Shown here in pieces: positions 12,017 through 22,700 of a stretch of 64,000 nt of DNA. The stretch comes from Rana temporaria (Eukaryota > Chordata > Amphibia > Anura > Ranidae), in NCBI RefSeq assembly GCF_905171775.1, contig NC_053492.1, positions 328,564,720 to 328,628,719 on the forward strand, given 5' to 3'. The position numbers were made by a program, and so were the translations under genes. Every line of letters starts with the position of its first letter. The first letter of the stretch is position 1. The notes below the pieces were generated by a model. The model was not told the DNA's origin and searched no databases. It saw only the letters and a program-made list of their open reading frames with translations.

Positions 12017-13144
12017 TCAAACAAATTCAGCGGGGTGAGTACAGCTGGCGATCAGACGATCCATCCTTTGGCATGCGGGCAGGGGTTCCCTTACGGACAG
12101 AAAACGGACCCGGCTGGGATCTCCTTGGGGTAGCTGCGTATGGGTGAGTGGCGTTGCGAGCCGGGGTGCGAGGTAAGGTAGTCTCAGAGGCTTGTGCCGG
12201 GACGGCCAGATGGAGAGATTCCAAAAGGCGCTGGAGGAATGGAGGGATTCCGGTGATGTGCAGGAATGTTGCTGACCTTGGTAGGAGAATTGCAGGGCAA
12301 AAGGGAAACGCGATGTATATTTCAATTGATGTTGCACAAGCACTTGTAACTGCGGTTTCATGGCACGTCGTTTTGCAATTGTGAGGGGAGCCAGGTCAGA
12401 GAAAAGCTGGTAAGTATGACCCTGGAACAGGAGAGCGTCCTTATTGCGGGCAGCAGTAAGCAACTTCTCCTTCATGCGGAAGAAGTGTAATTTAACTATG
12501 ATGTCCCGCGGGGGACCATCTTGCTGGCGGCGGGTTAAGGCCCTGTGAATTCGGTCGAATTCCAACCTTTCAATCGGTATGGAGGATGCTGTTAGCTCCT
12601 GGAACAGGGCCGTGGAAAAAGACTGCAGGTCATCAACAGTCTCGGGTATGCCGCGGATGCGTAGGTTAGACCTGCGAGAGCGATTCTCCGCGTCCTCTAA
12701 ACGTGAGAGGAGGGCGGCGTTCTCATCACGCAAAGCCACCTGCTCTTGGGCCTGTTCCTGGAGGGTGAGCTCCATATCGTCCACCCTGGTTTCTAAGTCC
12801 GCTGTCCGCTGGCCTAGCTCCCTGATCTCACGTGACAGTCTGTTAGTGATTTGGTCAGAGGTAGCTTTAAGGGCCTTATGTAGCATGGATTCCATATACT
12901 TAAGAAAGTCGGTCTGAGACATACCTGACGACGGTAGAGTAGGGGAACCGCTGGTATGAAATTCAGTGCAATCATCCTCCTTGCTGTCTGCCTGTATAGA
13001 TCTGTCTGGGGAAGCGGCCTGTTGCTTAGCCAGGGCCTTCGCCGCCATCTTGGAACAGGTGCTGACCAGAGCTTCCTTGATCGGTTTAGGCTTCGTTTTG
13101 CTGCGGTGGCCGGTTAAAACCATGCCGGGTGAGGCAGCGTCCAT
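12017..13144 (-). CDS. L1 ORF1 protein (RNA-binding, coiled coil)
   Basis: This minus-strand frame is open for about 375 codons from the chosen Met at 13144. The frame extends further to 13282, but those codons run across the element border into the LTR, so an internal start is more sensible. A Lys/Ala-rich N-terminus precedes a coiled coil with a heptad-like run (LETRVDDMELTLQEQAQEQ). The L1 ORF1 signature RSRRSNLRIRGIPE marks the junction to the RRM-like domain, followed by FDRIHRAL and PRDIIVKLHFFRMKEKLL. The family forms trimers that coat LINE RNA. The frame is uninterrupted, but the partner ORF2 is broken. Confidence 0.85.
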   Translation of the reverse strand: MDAASPGMVLTGHRSKTKPKPIKEALVSTCSKMAAKALAKQQAASPDRSIQADSKEDDCTEFHTSGSPTLPSSGMSQTDFLKYMESMLHKALKATSDQITNRLSREIRELGQRTADLETRVDDMELTLQEQAQEQVALRDENAALLSRLEDAENRSRRSNLRIRGIPETVDDLQSFSTALFQELTASSIPIERLEFDRIHRALTRRQQDGPPRDIIVKLHFFRMKEKLLTAARNKDALLFQGHTYQLFSDLAPLTIAKRRAMKPQLQVLVQHQLKYTSRFPFALQFSYQGQQHSCTSPESLHSSSAFWNLSIWPSRHKPLRLPYLAPRLATPLTHTQLPQGDPSRVRFLSVREPLPACQRMDRLIASCTHPAEFV

Positions 13145-13724
13145 TCCGGAGGGGATTGCTCGAAAAAGCAGGGTTGCTGCGTGGTTCAGGAGGCTAATTA
13201 AGTCCCGATGTAGTGGCGGGGAGTGCGGAGCTCTAAAGGAACACTTCCTCCATCGCGAGCCTCGCGCATGCGCCCAGGACACAGGCTTTTAAATCAAAAC
13301 GGAGGTTTATTAAACTTAAATGGCTTCACAGCAGCAAAAACAAAAGAAATAACAGTCTCACCGACTTGTACAGCTAAGGAACTGCTATCGCAGTTAAACA
13401 GTCCTTGCAGGTAAGTTTCCCAGTAGCAGGCTTCCAGATAGGACACTGACAAGTGCTTTTACAGCTTTTCACAGCTTTTCCATGTCCACCATTCACCATG
13501 CACAGCCTTCACTATGCACCTCTACTCTCACCTGCAACTTCCTGTCTGCTTTAAACTTCTTCCTTAGACAGGTGCGTTAACCCTTTCCGTTCCCTTAAAG
13601 CAGGGGTGGGGAACCTTTTTTCTGCCAAGGGCCATTTGGATTTTTGTAACATCATTCGGGGGCCGTACAAAATGATCAACTTAAAAATTAGCCTGTTATA
13701 GCGGGGATTAAACGTGCCCCCCCC

Positions 13725-14255
13725 CTGCATCACTGGACCCCTTTACATTACACAGCACCCTGCATCACTGGACCCCTTTACATTACACAGCACCCTGCAT
13801 CACTGGACCCCTTCACATTACACAGCACCCTGCATCACTGGACCCCTTTACATTACACAGCACCTTGCACCTCTGGACCCCTTTACATTACACAGCACCC
13901 TGCATCACTGGACCCCTTTACATTACACAGCACCTTGCACCTCTGGACCCCTTTACATTACAAAGCACCCTGCATCACTGGACCCTTTACATTACACAGC
14001 ACCCTGCATCACTGGACCCCTTTACATTACATAGCACCCTGCATCACTGGACCCCTTTATATTACACAGCACCCTGCATTACTGGACCCCTTTACATTAC
14101 ACAGCACCCTGTACCTTTGGACCCTTTACATTACACAGCACCCTGCATCACTGGACCCTTTACACTACACAGCACCCTGCATCACTGGACCCCTTTACAT
14201 TACACAGCACCCTGCATCACTGGCCCCCTTTACATTACACAGCACCCTGCACTGT
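13725..14255. repeat. 35-bp minisatellite, about 15 copies
   Basis: The unit is built of CACTGGACCCCTTTACATTA followed by CACAGCACCCTGCAT, with variants such as CACCTCTGG. The three plus-strand frames of 106-148 codons here simply repeat Thr-Leu-His-Trp text and are not genes. A related array occurs at 40140-40320. Confidence 0.9.
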
Positions 14256-14342
14256 GCAGGACATTAATACTTGAGTCAATGACCATTGACCAGTGCAGGA
14301 CATTTACCTAGGGTTGCCACCTGTACGGGATTGACCCAGACA

Positions 14343-15340
14343 GTACGGGGTTTGAATCATGTGTCCGGGTCTCCTTCCACCTTCTACCCGGACACATGAT
14401 TCAAACTGTACTGTGGCTTAGCTGGTGGAGGAACGCTAGTAGTTAAAGTTGGTAGGGGAAAGTTCTTATCCTTATACAGCAGTTCGGACAATTTAATCTG
14501 AGCCCCAATATCCTCTTCTATACAGATACACTGAGTGATGTAATTGCCGGGATCAGCAGCACAAGGATTACTCTGCAGGGACTATTTGATGGTTTTCTGG
14601 CTCAGGCGGAGTAATCCTTGTGCAGAGGTTCTCGGCAATTACATTACTCAGCCAGGGTATCTGTATAGAAGAGGACGTGGGAGATTAGATTGTCGGGACT
14701 TAGAACTGCTGAATAAAGATAAGAACTTTCCCCTAATGACATTGTGATTTTTTTTTAATATGCAGCATGGGGGGAGGGGGTAAATGTCCTGCACTGGTCA
14801 TGGTAACTCACAGTGCAGGACATTAATACATGAGTTACTATGACCAGTGCAACTGTGTAGGTAGGACATTTACCCCCTCCCCCCGCCGCCATGCTGAATA
14901 TTAAAAAAATCACAGACCGTCATCACAGTTAATAATCTTCAGACTGCATACAGAATGATTCAGTCTGAAGATTATTAACTTTGATGACTGTCTGTGATTT
15001 TTTGTAATATGCAGCATAGCGGCGGGGGGTAAATGTCCTGCACAGTGCACAGGACATTAATACATAAGTTACCATGACCAGTGCAGGACATTTACCCCCC
15101 CCCACCGACATGCAGCATATTAAAAAGATCATATTCATCATATTTACATTTAATAATTTTCAAATTGAATCATTGATGCAATTTGAAAATTATTAAATGT
15201 AAATATGATCTTTTTAATATGCAGCATGTGGGGGGGGGGGGTAAATGTCCTGCACTGGTCATGGTAACTTATGTATTAATGTCCTGTGCACTGTGCAGGA
15301 CATTTACCCCCCTCCCCCGCCGCTATGCTGCATATTAAAA
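14343..15340. repeat. Ladder of consecutive inverted repeats
   Basis: At least six hairpins follow one another. 14349-14406 has a stem starting GTTTGAATCATGTGTCCGGG. 14450-14735 has long imperfect arms around AGTAATCCTTGTGC. 14768-14885 has arms TAAATGTCCTGCACTGG. 14915-14995 has arms AATAATCTTCAGACTG. 15024-15105 repeats the TAAATGTCCTGCAC arms. 15116-15232 is a palindrome around AATTTTCAAATTGAATCATT. 15236-15330 is a further TAAATGTCCTGCAC pair. No coding function is seen. Confidence 0.8.
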
Positions 15341-15536
15341 AAATACGCCGTATTTCATGATGCTGTCAGCATAATATTTATGGCTGCCTTACTTGCTGCT
15401 GGAAATGGTTCCTCGTCGGTGGCGCTGGCTAGTGCCATCCCAGCCAGCCATGAATGGTAATCCCCGCCCGCCGTGAGTGACGTCACGCCGCCGCCACCGG
15501 GCGGGGCTGTAAGCCTAGGGGAGCAGCTCATTAGCT

Positions 15537-15712
15537 GCAGTGCAATGGCTGGAGGCTGGCGCCGGCTAACAGGGGCGGGCCACAGGAGCGGAGTAAATGC
15601 TATTGGCTGGAGGCTGGCGCCGGCTAACAGGGGCGGGCCGCAGGAGTGGAGTAAATGCTATTGGCTGGAGGCTGGCGCCGGCTAACGGGCGGGCCGCAGG
15701 AGCGGAGTAAAT
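15537..15712 (+). repeat. About 58-bp GC-rich triplication
   Basis: GGCTGGAGGCTGGCGCCGGC, followed by TAAC, GGGCGGGCC and AGTAAATG, occurs three times in direct order. It is part of the non-autonomous hAT interior. Confidence 0.8.
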
Positions 15713-15797
15713 GTATTGCTAAACACACGGACAATGAATGAATGATCGCCATGATCATTCATTCATTGTCAGTGTGTTTAGCAATACATTTACTCCG
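15712..15797. repeat. Terminal palindrome of the non-autonomous hAT
   Basis: The arms AAATGTATTGCTAAACACAC and GTGTGTTTAGCAATACATTT flank CAATGAATGAATGATC and GATCATTCATTCATTG. This is a near-perfect hairpin about 80 bp long. Confidence 0.85.
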
Positions 15798-15978
15798 CTC
15801 CATAGTGACAATCAGCGGCGCTTTTTTTCTGATCGCATGGGGGCCGCATGGAATGATTTTGCGGGGCCGCAAGCGGCCCACGGGCCGCAGGTTCCCCACC
15901 CCTGCCTTAAAGGCACCATAGTCCAAACAGAGGGGAAATATAACGTCCTTCCAGGACCCAGCCACGGCGTCCTGTACA

Positions 15979-15993
15979 TATCCCCCCCCCCCT
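15979..15993 (-). promoter_or_regulatory. Polypurine tract of Gmr1-A
   Basis: On the minus strand a run of G ending in ATA lies directly before the LTR start TGTACAGG. This is the expected place for the plus-strand primer of reverse transcription. Confidence 0.7.
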
Positions 15994-16031
15994 GTGCCCC
16001 AACGCCAAGGAGGTGGAGGCAACAGTGGAGC

Positions 16032-17439
16032 TCAAACAATGGACTCGGAGAGGGCATCCGCATTTCGATGCAGTCTCCCGGGCCTATGCTCCACTACAAA
16101 CTTAAATTCTTGGAGCGCCAGGAACCAACGTGTAATCTTGGCATTAGTCCTTTTACCCTGCCTCATCCATATTAAAGGGGCATGATCAGAAATGAGCCTA
16201 AACTTCCTCCCCAAGAGGTAATATCTGAGGGACTCCAGAGCCCACTTAATGGCCAGACACTCTCTTTCAATTATAGCGTAGTTTTTCTCTGCTGGTGTCA
16301 ACTTTCTACTGAGGAAGACTACTGGGTGTTCCTCACCATGAACAACCTGTGACAATACAGCTCCCAATCCTACATCGGAAGCATCAGTTTGGACAACAAA
16401 CTCTTCTGAAAAATTGGGCGCTATCAAGACAGGGTGTTGGCACAGTGCTGACTAGAGCTCCAAAAAAGCCTTTTCAGCATCTGCATTCCACTCCACCATG
16501 ACCGACTTCCGACCCTTGGTCAGATCGGTCAATGGAGCCGCCAATGTGGCAAAGTTGTGTACGAATCTCCTGTAGTATCCCACCATGCCCAGGAATGCAC
16601 GTACCTGCTTTTTTGTGAGGGGGCGGGGCCAACTCTTTATAGCCTCTACCTTGCTGACCTGAGGTTTCACCACCCCTCTACCCACGATATAGCCCAGGTA
16701 TTTCACCTCCTCCATTCCCAAAGCACATTTTTCAGGGTTTATTGTTAACCCCTCCTTCCAGAGAGAGTCCAGTACTGCCTGGACTTTGGGCAAGTGTGAC
16801 TCCCAGTCTCTGCTAAAAACTACTATGTCGTCCAAGTACACTGAGGCATACTCCCGATGAGGTCGTAAAATCCTATCCATTGCTCGCTGGAATGTGGCTG
16901 GAGCAGTTTGCAGTCCAAAAGGCATTTGTTTGTACTGAAAACTCCCCTCTGGGGTAGAAAAAGCAGTTTTCTCTCTAGCAGCCTTAGTTAATGGGATTTG
17001 CCAATACCCCTTGGTAAGGTCTAATGTTGTGATATACCTGGCTGGACCTAGTTTCTCAATAAGTTCATCTACCCGGGGCATGGGGTAGGCATCAAACCGT
17101 GAAACCTCATTAAGTTTCCGGAAATCATTGCAGAATCGCAGAGTCCCGTTGGGCTTTGGTACCAACAGAATCGGACTCGACCACTCACTCTGCGATTCCT
17201 CAATGATCTCCAGGTCTACCATCTTCTTTACTTCCTCTGAAACGGCCTTCCTTTGAGCCTCTGGGATGCGGTAGGGCCGGAAAAAAAACTTTGACTCCAG
17301 GTTCTGTGATAATATCATGCTCTATAATACTAGTTAGCCCCGGCAAGTCTGAAAACTTCTCTTTATTTCTCTGCAAGAACTCCTTTGCCTGCTGACTTTG
17401 GATTTTAGATAGGGTATTTGCTACTTGGACACTCTCCAC
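16032..17439 (-). pseudogene. Gmr1-A reverse transcriptase and RNase H
   Basis: The minus-strand frame begins at the hAT junction (17439), with a frameshift near 17285-17300. It then runs through RT: WSSPILLVPKPNG, RFCNDFRKLNE, ITTLDLTKGYWQIPL, MPFGLQTAPATFQ, the catalytic SVYLDDIVVFS and the connection region up to 16452. A single TAG at 16452-16454 separates it from RNase H (16427-16032), which shows QTDASDVGLGAVLSQ, IERECLAIKWAL and ISDHAPLIWM with the usual acidic residues. The frame ends shortly before the polypurine tract, so RNase H is the last pol domain and no integrase follows. It would copy element RNA into DNA in the family. This copy is inactivated by the nonsense codon and frameshift. 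Confidence 0.92.
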
Positions 17440-17960
17440 TAGTGTTGCTCACGAATATTCGCATTGCGAATATTCGACTCGAATATAGCATATTCGAGAA
17501 ATCGCGCTATATTTCGAATTTCGCGGTGAATATTCGCAATTCCGAATATTCGATTTTTTACAATTTTTTTTTTAGAACAGATCACATCCTAGATATCTCC
17601 ATCGACGTCTAAAAGCATTGCTGGTATGATTAGAGACCCTGGGCCGAGTAGCTGAAGCGTTCATTGAATTTTGCCGAAAAATCGCGATGCGATTATTCGG
17701 CAATCGCAATATCGCGCAATTATTTTCTTCGCCCCTATCTTCCGCATCAGAGCGATTTTTACAGTTTCATTTTTAAAACAGATCACATCCTAGTGATCTC
17801 CATAGACGTCTAAAAGCATTGCTGGTATGATTAGAGACCTTTGGCCGAGTAGCTGAAGCGATCATTTTATATTGCCGAATATTCGCAATGCGAATATTCG
17901 GCAATAGGAATATTGCGCGATTATTTTCTCCGCCCTTTTGCATCAGAGCCAATCAGAGTT
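17440..17960. repeat. hAT left subterminal repeats
   Basis: GCGAATATTCG-type palindromes occur several times between 17453 and 17550 and again near 17880-17905. A direct duplication with an offset of about 201 bp (ACAGATCACATCC at 17577 and 17778, each followed by GACGTCTAAAAGCATTGCTG) fills 17570-17950. Subterminal arrays of this sort are the usual transposase-binding regions in hAT elements. Binding here is inferred. Confidence 0.75.
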
Positions 17961-18060
17961 CTCCTTCCACACTCGTCAGAGGTTAGCAACCAATAGGAAC
18001 CTGCCTGCACGGACATTCTATAAGGTCACTCCCAGCACCATTTCATTGCAGATTCAGAAG
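17945..18060 (+). promoter_or_regulatory. Likely transposase promoter
   Basis: Two CCAAT boxes (17949-17953 and 17990-17994) precede a TATA-like TATAAG at 18019-18024, which suggests transcription starting near 18050. The transposase start codon lies 1.6 kb further on, so a long leader or an intron is needed. Confidence 0.5.
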
Positions 18061-19013
18061 CTGGCTAGAGAGTGTGGAGGCTGTTTCTGTGTTCCTGTGT
18101 CTGTTCCTGATTGATTTATATCATCATCAGCATAGTGCTGCATTGCTATTTAGTGATTCCAGTGCATATATTCCAGTATATCAACTGCTTTTTTCAAAGC
18201 AATAGACCCAAGAGCTTTTTTCAAAGCTACGTTTTGTGCTGTTTTGTGCTGTTTTGTTCATCTTGTGTTACTGTTTGATCTTGCATCTTCGCTGTTCAGT
18301 GATATTTGCTAGTGATTTCAGTGCACATTTTGCTGAGCTTTCTAAAAGAGCTTTTTTCAAAGCTAAGTTTTGTTCATCTTGTGTTACTGTTTGATCTTGC
18401 AGCTTCGCTGTTCAGTGATATTTGATAGTGATTTCAGTGCACATTTTGCTTAGTTTTTCCTAAAGAGCTTTTCTAAAAGCTAAGTTTTGTGTTGTTCAGT
18501 TTAGTTAAATTTTGTGTAGTAAGTGTACACACTGTTAGTGTACATTTATTTCATCTAGCTTAGCTTAGTGTGTGTTTAGTGTCTGTGTTTTGTGTTAAAA
18601 AAAAAAAAAAAAAGTTAGTTAGTGTTTGTTTAGTGCTTTTTTTTTTAAAATTTTGTAGTCCTTGTCTTTGGTGTACTACTTTTATTATAGTTTAGTAGCT
18701 GTCTGTGTACGTCTTTGTCTGCGTGCCTGTCTTGTAAAAAAAACACATAAAAACACATTTTCCTCACATTTCCCCCCCCAATAAAGAAGAGAAGAGAGAA
18801 ACAAGTAAATAATGCGCATAGGTACACAAAAACTTTTGGTGTGAGATACAGCATAAATATCAAATATGAGGCAGCGGGAGATGGTAATAAAAGTCAGGAG
18901 ATGACAGTTTGGGATAAACTGATCAAGAAGTCTGTGTTAAAGAATGAAATGGGTAAAGCACTTCCAGGGCTGCCATCAGAGGGGAACAGAGACCATGTTC
19001 CAATTTCTAGAAA
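18061..19013 (+). other. hAT transposase leader region with direct repeats
   Basis: No gene is seen. AGAGCTTTTTTCAAAGCTA-type units followed by GTTACTGTTTGATCTTGC and CGCTGTTCAGTGATATTTG recur near 18210, 18350 and 18470 (spacing about 120-140 bp). T- and A-rich text follows (18590-18650). This is presumably untranslated leader and/or intron. Confidence 0.5.
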
Positions 19014-19660
19014 AAAGGCAAGGAGAGAGGCGCCTCTGGGTGTAGTAGCTTAAAAAACAATTTAATGGTTAAAATCAGACACATGTGGTTGTTACACTCA
19101 CATTTGAGCAGTATGGAACAGGCATGTAAAGGTTTCTTTTAGCTGGGTGAGCTGTCATCCGAGGAGGGGAGTTCCTTTTCCAGTCAGAGGGAGCGCTGTG
19201 CGGGGAGGTCACTGCTTCATCCGAAGGAGGACATCCATGGGGATGTAGATGGTTCTCAACCCGAGGTCTGGATTGGCTGCTTACACTCCTTTCTCAAGCA
19301 TTGAGAAAGGAGTGTAAGCAGCCAATCCATCAGCTGCTTTGAGACTCTGAAACGCGTCGCATACCAGTGACGTCATCCGCCCTCGCCAGCCATCCACGTG
19401 CGCTCCAGACCTCGGGTTGAGAACCATCTACATCCCCATGGATGTCCTCCTTCGGATGAAGCAGTGACCTCCCCGCACAGCGCTCCCTCTGACTGGAAAA
19501 GGAACTCCCCTCCTCGGATGACAGCTCACCCAGCTAAAAGAAACCTTTACATGCCTGTTCCATACTGCTCAAATGTGAGTGTAACAACCACATGTGTCTG
19601 ATTTTAACCATTAAACTGTTTTTAAGCTACTACACCCAGAGGCGCCTCTCTCCTTGCCTT
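19014..19660. repeat. Foldback repeat in the transposase leader
   Basis: Arms of about 250 bp (19014-19265 and 19406-19660) are inverted copies, including AGAGGCGCCTCTGGGTGTAG and its reverse. A smaller perfect palindrome lies between them (about 19270-19328, centred on CTCAAGCATTGAG), together with AAACGCGTCG near 19351. It lies just upstream of the transposase start and probably inserted after the hAT formed. Confidence 0.85.
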
Positions 19661-19706
19661 TCCCCCCCCCCAATAAAGTTTACCCCCCCCACACACATCA
19701 GCAATC

Positions 19707-22700
19707 ATGAGCGACATCCGTGGCCATGGCAGCAGGGGTAGGGGAGTTACTCCCAGTGCTGGGTCGCTGCCAGCACGGGGTACCTCTCGTGCCCCTACTA
19801 GTGGTAGTCGTAGAGGATCGGGTGCAAGGGGAGTCCGCCTGATCCGGGAGTTCTTCCCATCGGGCAGCCGCCCGATATTGCCATCTCAGGCTGAAGTAGT
19901 GGTGGACTACATGGGGCACAGCAGTGCCACTGAGTCGTCGGTCCCGACACACAGTAGTACCACCATTACACCGGTGCCTGTAGTACCCCCCCCAGCCCCC
20001 AAGAGTCCAGCATCTTACTGTTCGACAGCGACAGTGAGAGGGATATCTTGGGGGAGGCCATGCATCAGGCAGACCTCCAGCTCTGTCCTGATGGTCAGGA
20101 CCTTTTTGAAGGGATGGATGAGGAGGATGGGATACCTGCTGGCAGTATCCCAGAGACATCCCTTCAAACTGGTGCTGCTGTTTTGGTGCAGGAAACAGCA
20201 GCACCTAGTCAGACCCAGGCGTGGGTGAGGGGACAGCGGAGCCAGGCTAGAGGCTCCATGTCAGTTGGTTCCCTCAGACCAACACATCTCAGCCCTTGGT
20301 CTGACATCTCTGGGGGCGAAGAGGGTGACCCATCATGGTTGCCATCTGACGCGTCGGCTCACTGCGTCAGTGACGACGGGGAAGGTAGGCACCCTGGTGA
20401 AACGGTGCGCCAGGTCACCACCAGGGAGACCATCGTCAGGGTCTCCACTGGTGATGGCAGCAGGAGGTGTCAGGAGGAGCAGCAGCAGCAGCAGGCAGCT
20501 CCACCTGTGCGCACCGAGTCCCAGCAGGTGCAAGTAAGCATCACCCCATCTGACAGGAGGGCGGTGCTGAAGTCACCTGTCTGGAACTACTTTACCCTGG
20601 TGGCAGACAACCCTACCGTGGCCATCTGCCGGATCTGTAAAGTGAGGGTGAAGAGAGGGAAGTGTTTGGCTCGGGTGGGTACCACAGCCCTGAACCAGCA
20701 CCTGAGGATAAACCACTGGGCGGTGTTTGACGAGATGAAGCGTGGTGGTGGTAGCAGCGCCATCACCACAAGTGAGCAGGGTACAGCAGCCCCTGCCACA
20801 TCTTCATCTCTTTCCAGCAGGTCATGCCCCCCCGCTCCCTCTAGTAGAGGTACTGGTACCGGCAGCCAGACCTCTACTTCCACAGCACCCTCCGCGTCTG
20901 TGTCCCGCACTGCAGTCCGGCGCCAGGCGTCAATTTCAGACGTCTTTGACCGCACCACTCCCTTCCCCCCTGGAGACCGACGTGTGCGTTCCCTCAATGG
21001 GCTCCTGGCAAGGGTTATTGCCCAACATCTGCTGCCCTTCAACATAGTTGACAGCAACCCCTTCAGGCAGATGTTGGAGCAGGCCCAACCCCAATGGCGT
21101 GTCCCCAGCCGCCATTTCTTTGCCAGGACTGGTGTCCCTGCCCTACACCAGCACATTGTGCAGAATGTAACCCTGTCGCTGGATCACGCTGTCAGCGACA
21201 GGGTTCATCTGACAATGGATGGCTGGACCAGCAGGCAGGGGCGCTACATCAGCTTCACGGCCCATTGGGTTTCCCTCCGAGGCGTCGGTGAGGGATCGGC
21301 GGCAACCGATCTTGTGGTGCCGCCCCGGGGTGTCCAGGGGAGAACTGCTGGTCTCCCTCAAGCCACTGTCTCCGCAGCTGCTGAGCCTCCCAGCAAGCGC
21401 CCCCGTAGCTACTCAAGTGTGGGGCACGTGCGCTGTCAGGCCGTGCTCCAGCTTGTTAGTTTAGGGGACCGGAGACACACTGGAGAAGAAGTGCTGAAAG
21501 CACTTCAGGCTCAGGTCCAGAAGTGGCTGACACCCCGAAGGCTCCAGGCAGGTATGGTTGTCTGCGATAACGGCAGCAACCTACTTGCCGCCCTCAGTGC
21601 TGGCAGTCTGACCCACGTGCCCTGTCTGGCACATGTCCTCAACCTGGTGGTGCAGAAGTTCCTGCGCACTTATCCCGGGTTGAGTGACATTGTGGCAAAG
21701 GCGCGTAGGATTGCCAGCCACTTCAGGCGCTCCCCAACTGCTACCGCGTCCCTGTCCGAGTTGCAGCGGAACTACAGTCTGCCCCTTCACAGGCTGATTG
21801 TGGACAGTGTGACGCGGTGGAACTCCACCCTCCACATGCTGAAGAGGTTGTGGGAGCAGCGAAGGGCGGTGAGGGAGTACCTGATGGACCTACGCACTGA
21901 GAGGGCTTCACCACAACTCCCTTTCATCGCCTGTGCGGAGTGGGGGCAGATACACCAGGTCTGCCAAGTGTTGTCCTCCTTCGAGCAGGCGACCAAGATG
22001 GTCAGCAGTGAGCATGTCGGCCTCAATAACGTGCTGCCAATAGTGTTCATGCTGGAGAGGACACTAGATCGCCTGCTCGAAGCTGGGGAGAGTGCCTTGG
22101 TGGAGCAGGAGGAGTCAGCAATGCTCCACCGAGACCAGGGCCAGGACGAGGAGGAGGAGGAGGATGATGATGATGAGGAGGAGGTGGTTGCTGGTGTCAT
22201 CCCGGAGTCAGGGCCTGGTCAGGAGGGAGAGCCGGTGTTGGGGGCACCGATAGTCCGGGGGTTGGGCATCTCTGAGCGTGACCAGCAGCGCCTCAGGGAT
22301 GAAGAGTCGGACCTCATTGACCTGGGCAGCAGTGAAGAGTCACAGCGGGCTGTGCTCTTCCCCATGGCTGCCCACATGCTGAGATGCCTCAGGAGGGACC
22401 CCCGGGTTAAGACCATCAAGGCGAGGGATGATTTCTGGATGGCCACCCTTTTGGATCCCAGGTGCAAGGGGAAACTGGAGCAGTTCATCCCAGCCAGCCG
22501 GAGGCAGCACCGGATGGAGGAACTGCAGGCAGGCATTGTCAGCCGGTTGGAGCAGGCAACTCCCCGGCCTCCAGTTGTCCCCCCTCATCTCACCCAGCAG
22601 GTGGCTGCACCCAGCAGCAGCCGAGCAGGGGACCTAATGGATGAGATGAGGATGTTCTTCCAAACAGAGCGACCCAGTACCAGCACCAGCAGCAGCAGCA

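Larger units (their letters stand above)
8683..13274 (-). mobile_element. L1/Tx1-clade LINE, internally deleted
   Basis: The element lies between two copies of CAGGACACAGGC (8671-8682 and 13275-13286), a 12-bp target duplication inside the LTR. Reading the minus strand it has a short 5' leader, ORF1 (13144-12017), a long spacer, ORF2 (10940-8931, endonuclease and the N-terminal half of reverse transcriptase) and about 250 bp of 3' non-coding sequence ending in AATAAAAAATTT. The rest of ORF2, from the middle of RT onward, is missing. The 5' part is present, so this is an internal 3' deletion rather than ordinary 5' truncation. Confidence 0.85.
13601..15904. mobile_element. Non-autonomous hAT element with 8-bp target duplication
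   Basis: The ends CAGGGGTGGGGAACC (13601) and GGTTCCCCACCCCTG (to 15904) are perfect inverted repeats. CCTTAAAG is duplicated on both sides (13593-13600 and 15905-15912), the 8-bp signature of hAT insertion. The interior has no transposase. It holds a 35-bp minisatellite, a ladder of hairpins, a GC-rich triplication and a terminal palindrome. It sits inside the 3' LTR of Gmr1-A. Confidence 0.92.
8643..15978 (-). repeat. 3' LTR of Gmr1-A, split by two insertions
   Basis: The LTR survives in three pieces: 8643-8682, 13275-13600 and 15913-15978, roughly 0.43 kb in all. The first two pieces match the other LTR at 35954-36113, including CGTTCGG.GAACCAGCTTGATC and CTTAAATGGCTTCACAGCAG. On the plus strand it begins TGTGACG and ends CCTGTACA, so both termini have the TG...CA form. 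An L1 separates pieces 1 and 2. A non-autonomous hAT separates pieces 2 and 3. Confidence 0.85.

Noticed and set aside
13714..14311. Plus-strand frames of 106-148 codons
   Set aside because: They translate the 35-bp minisatellite in three frames. No protein is supported.
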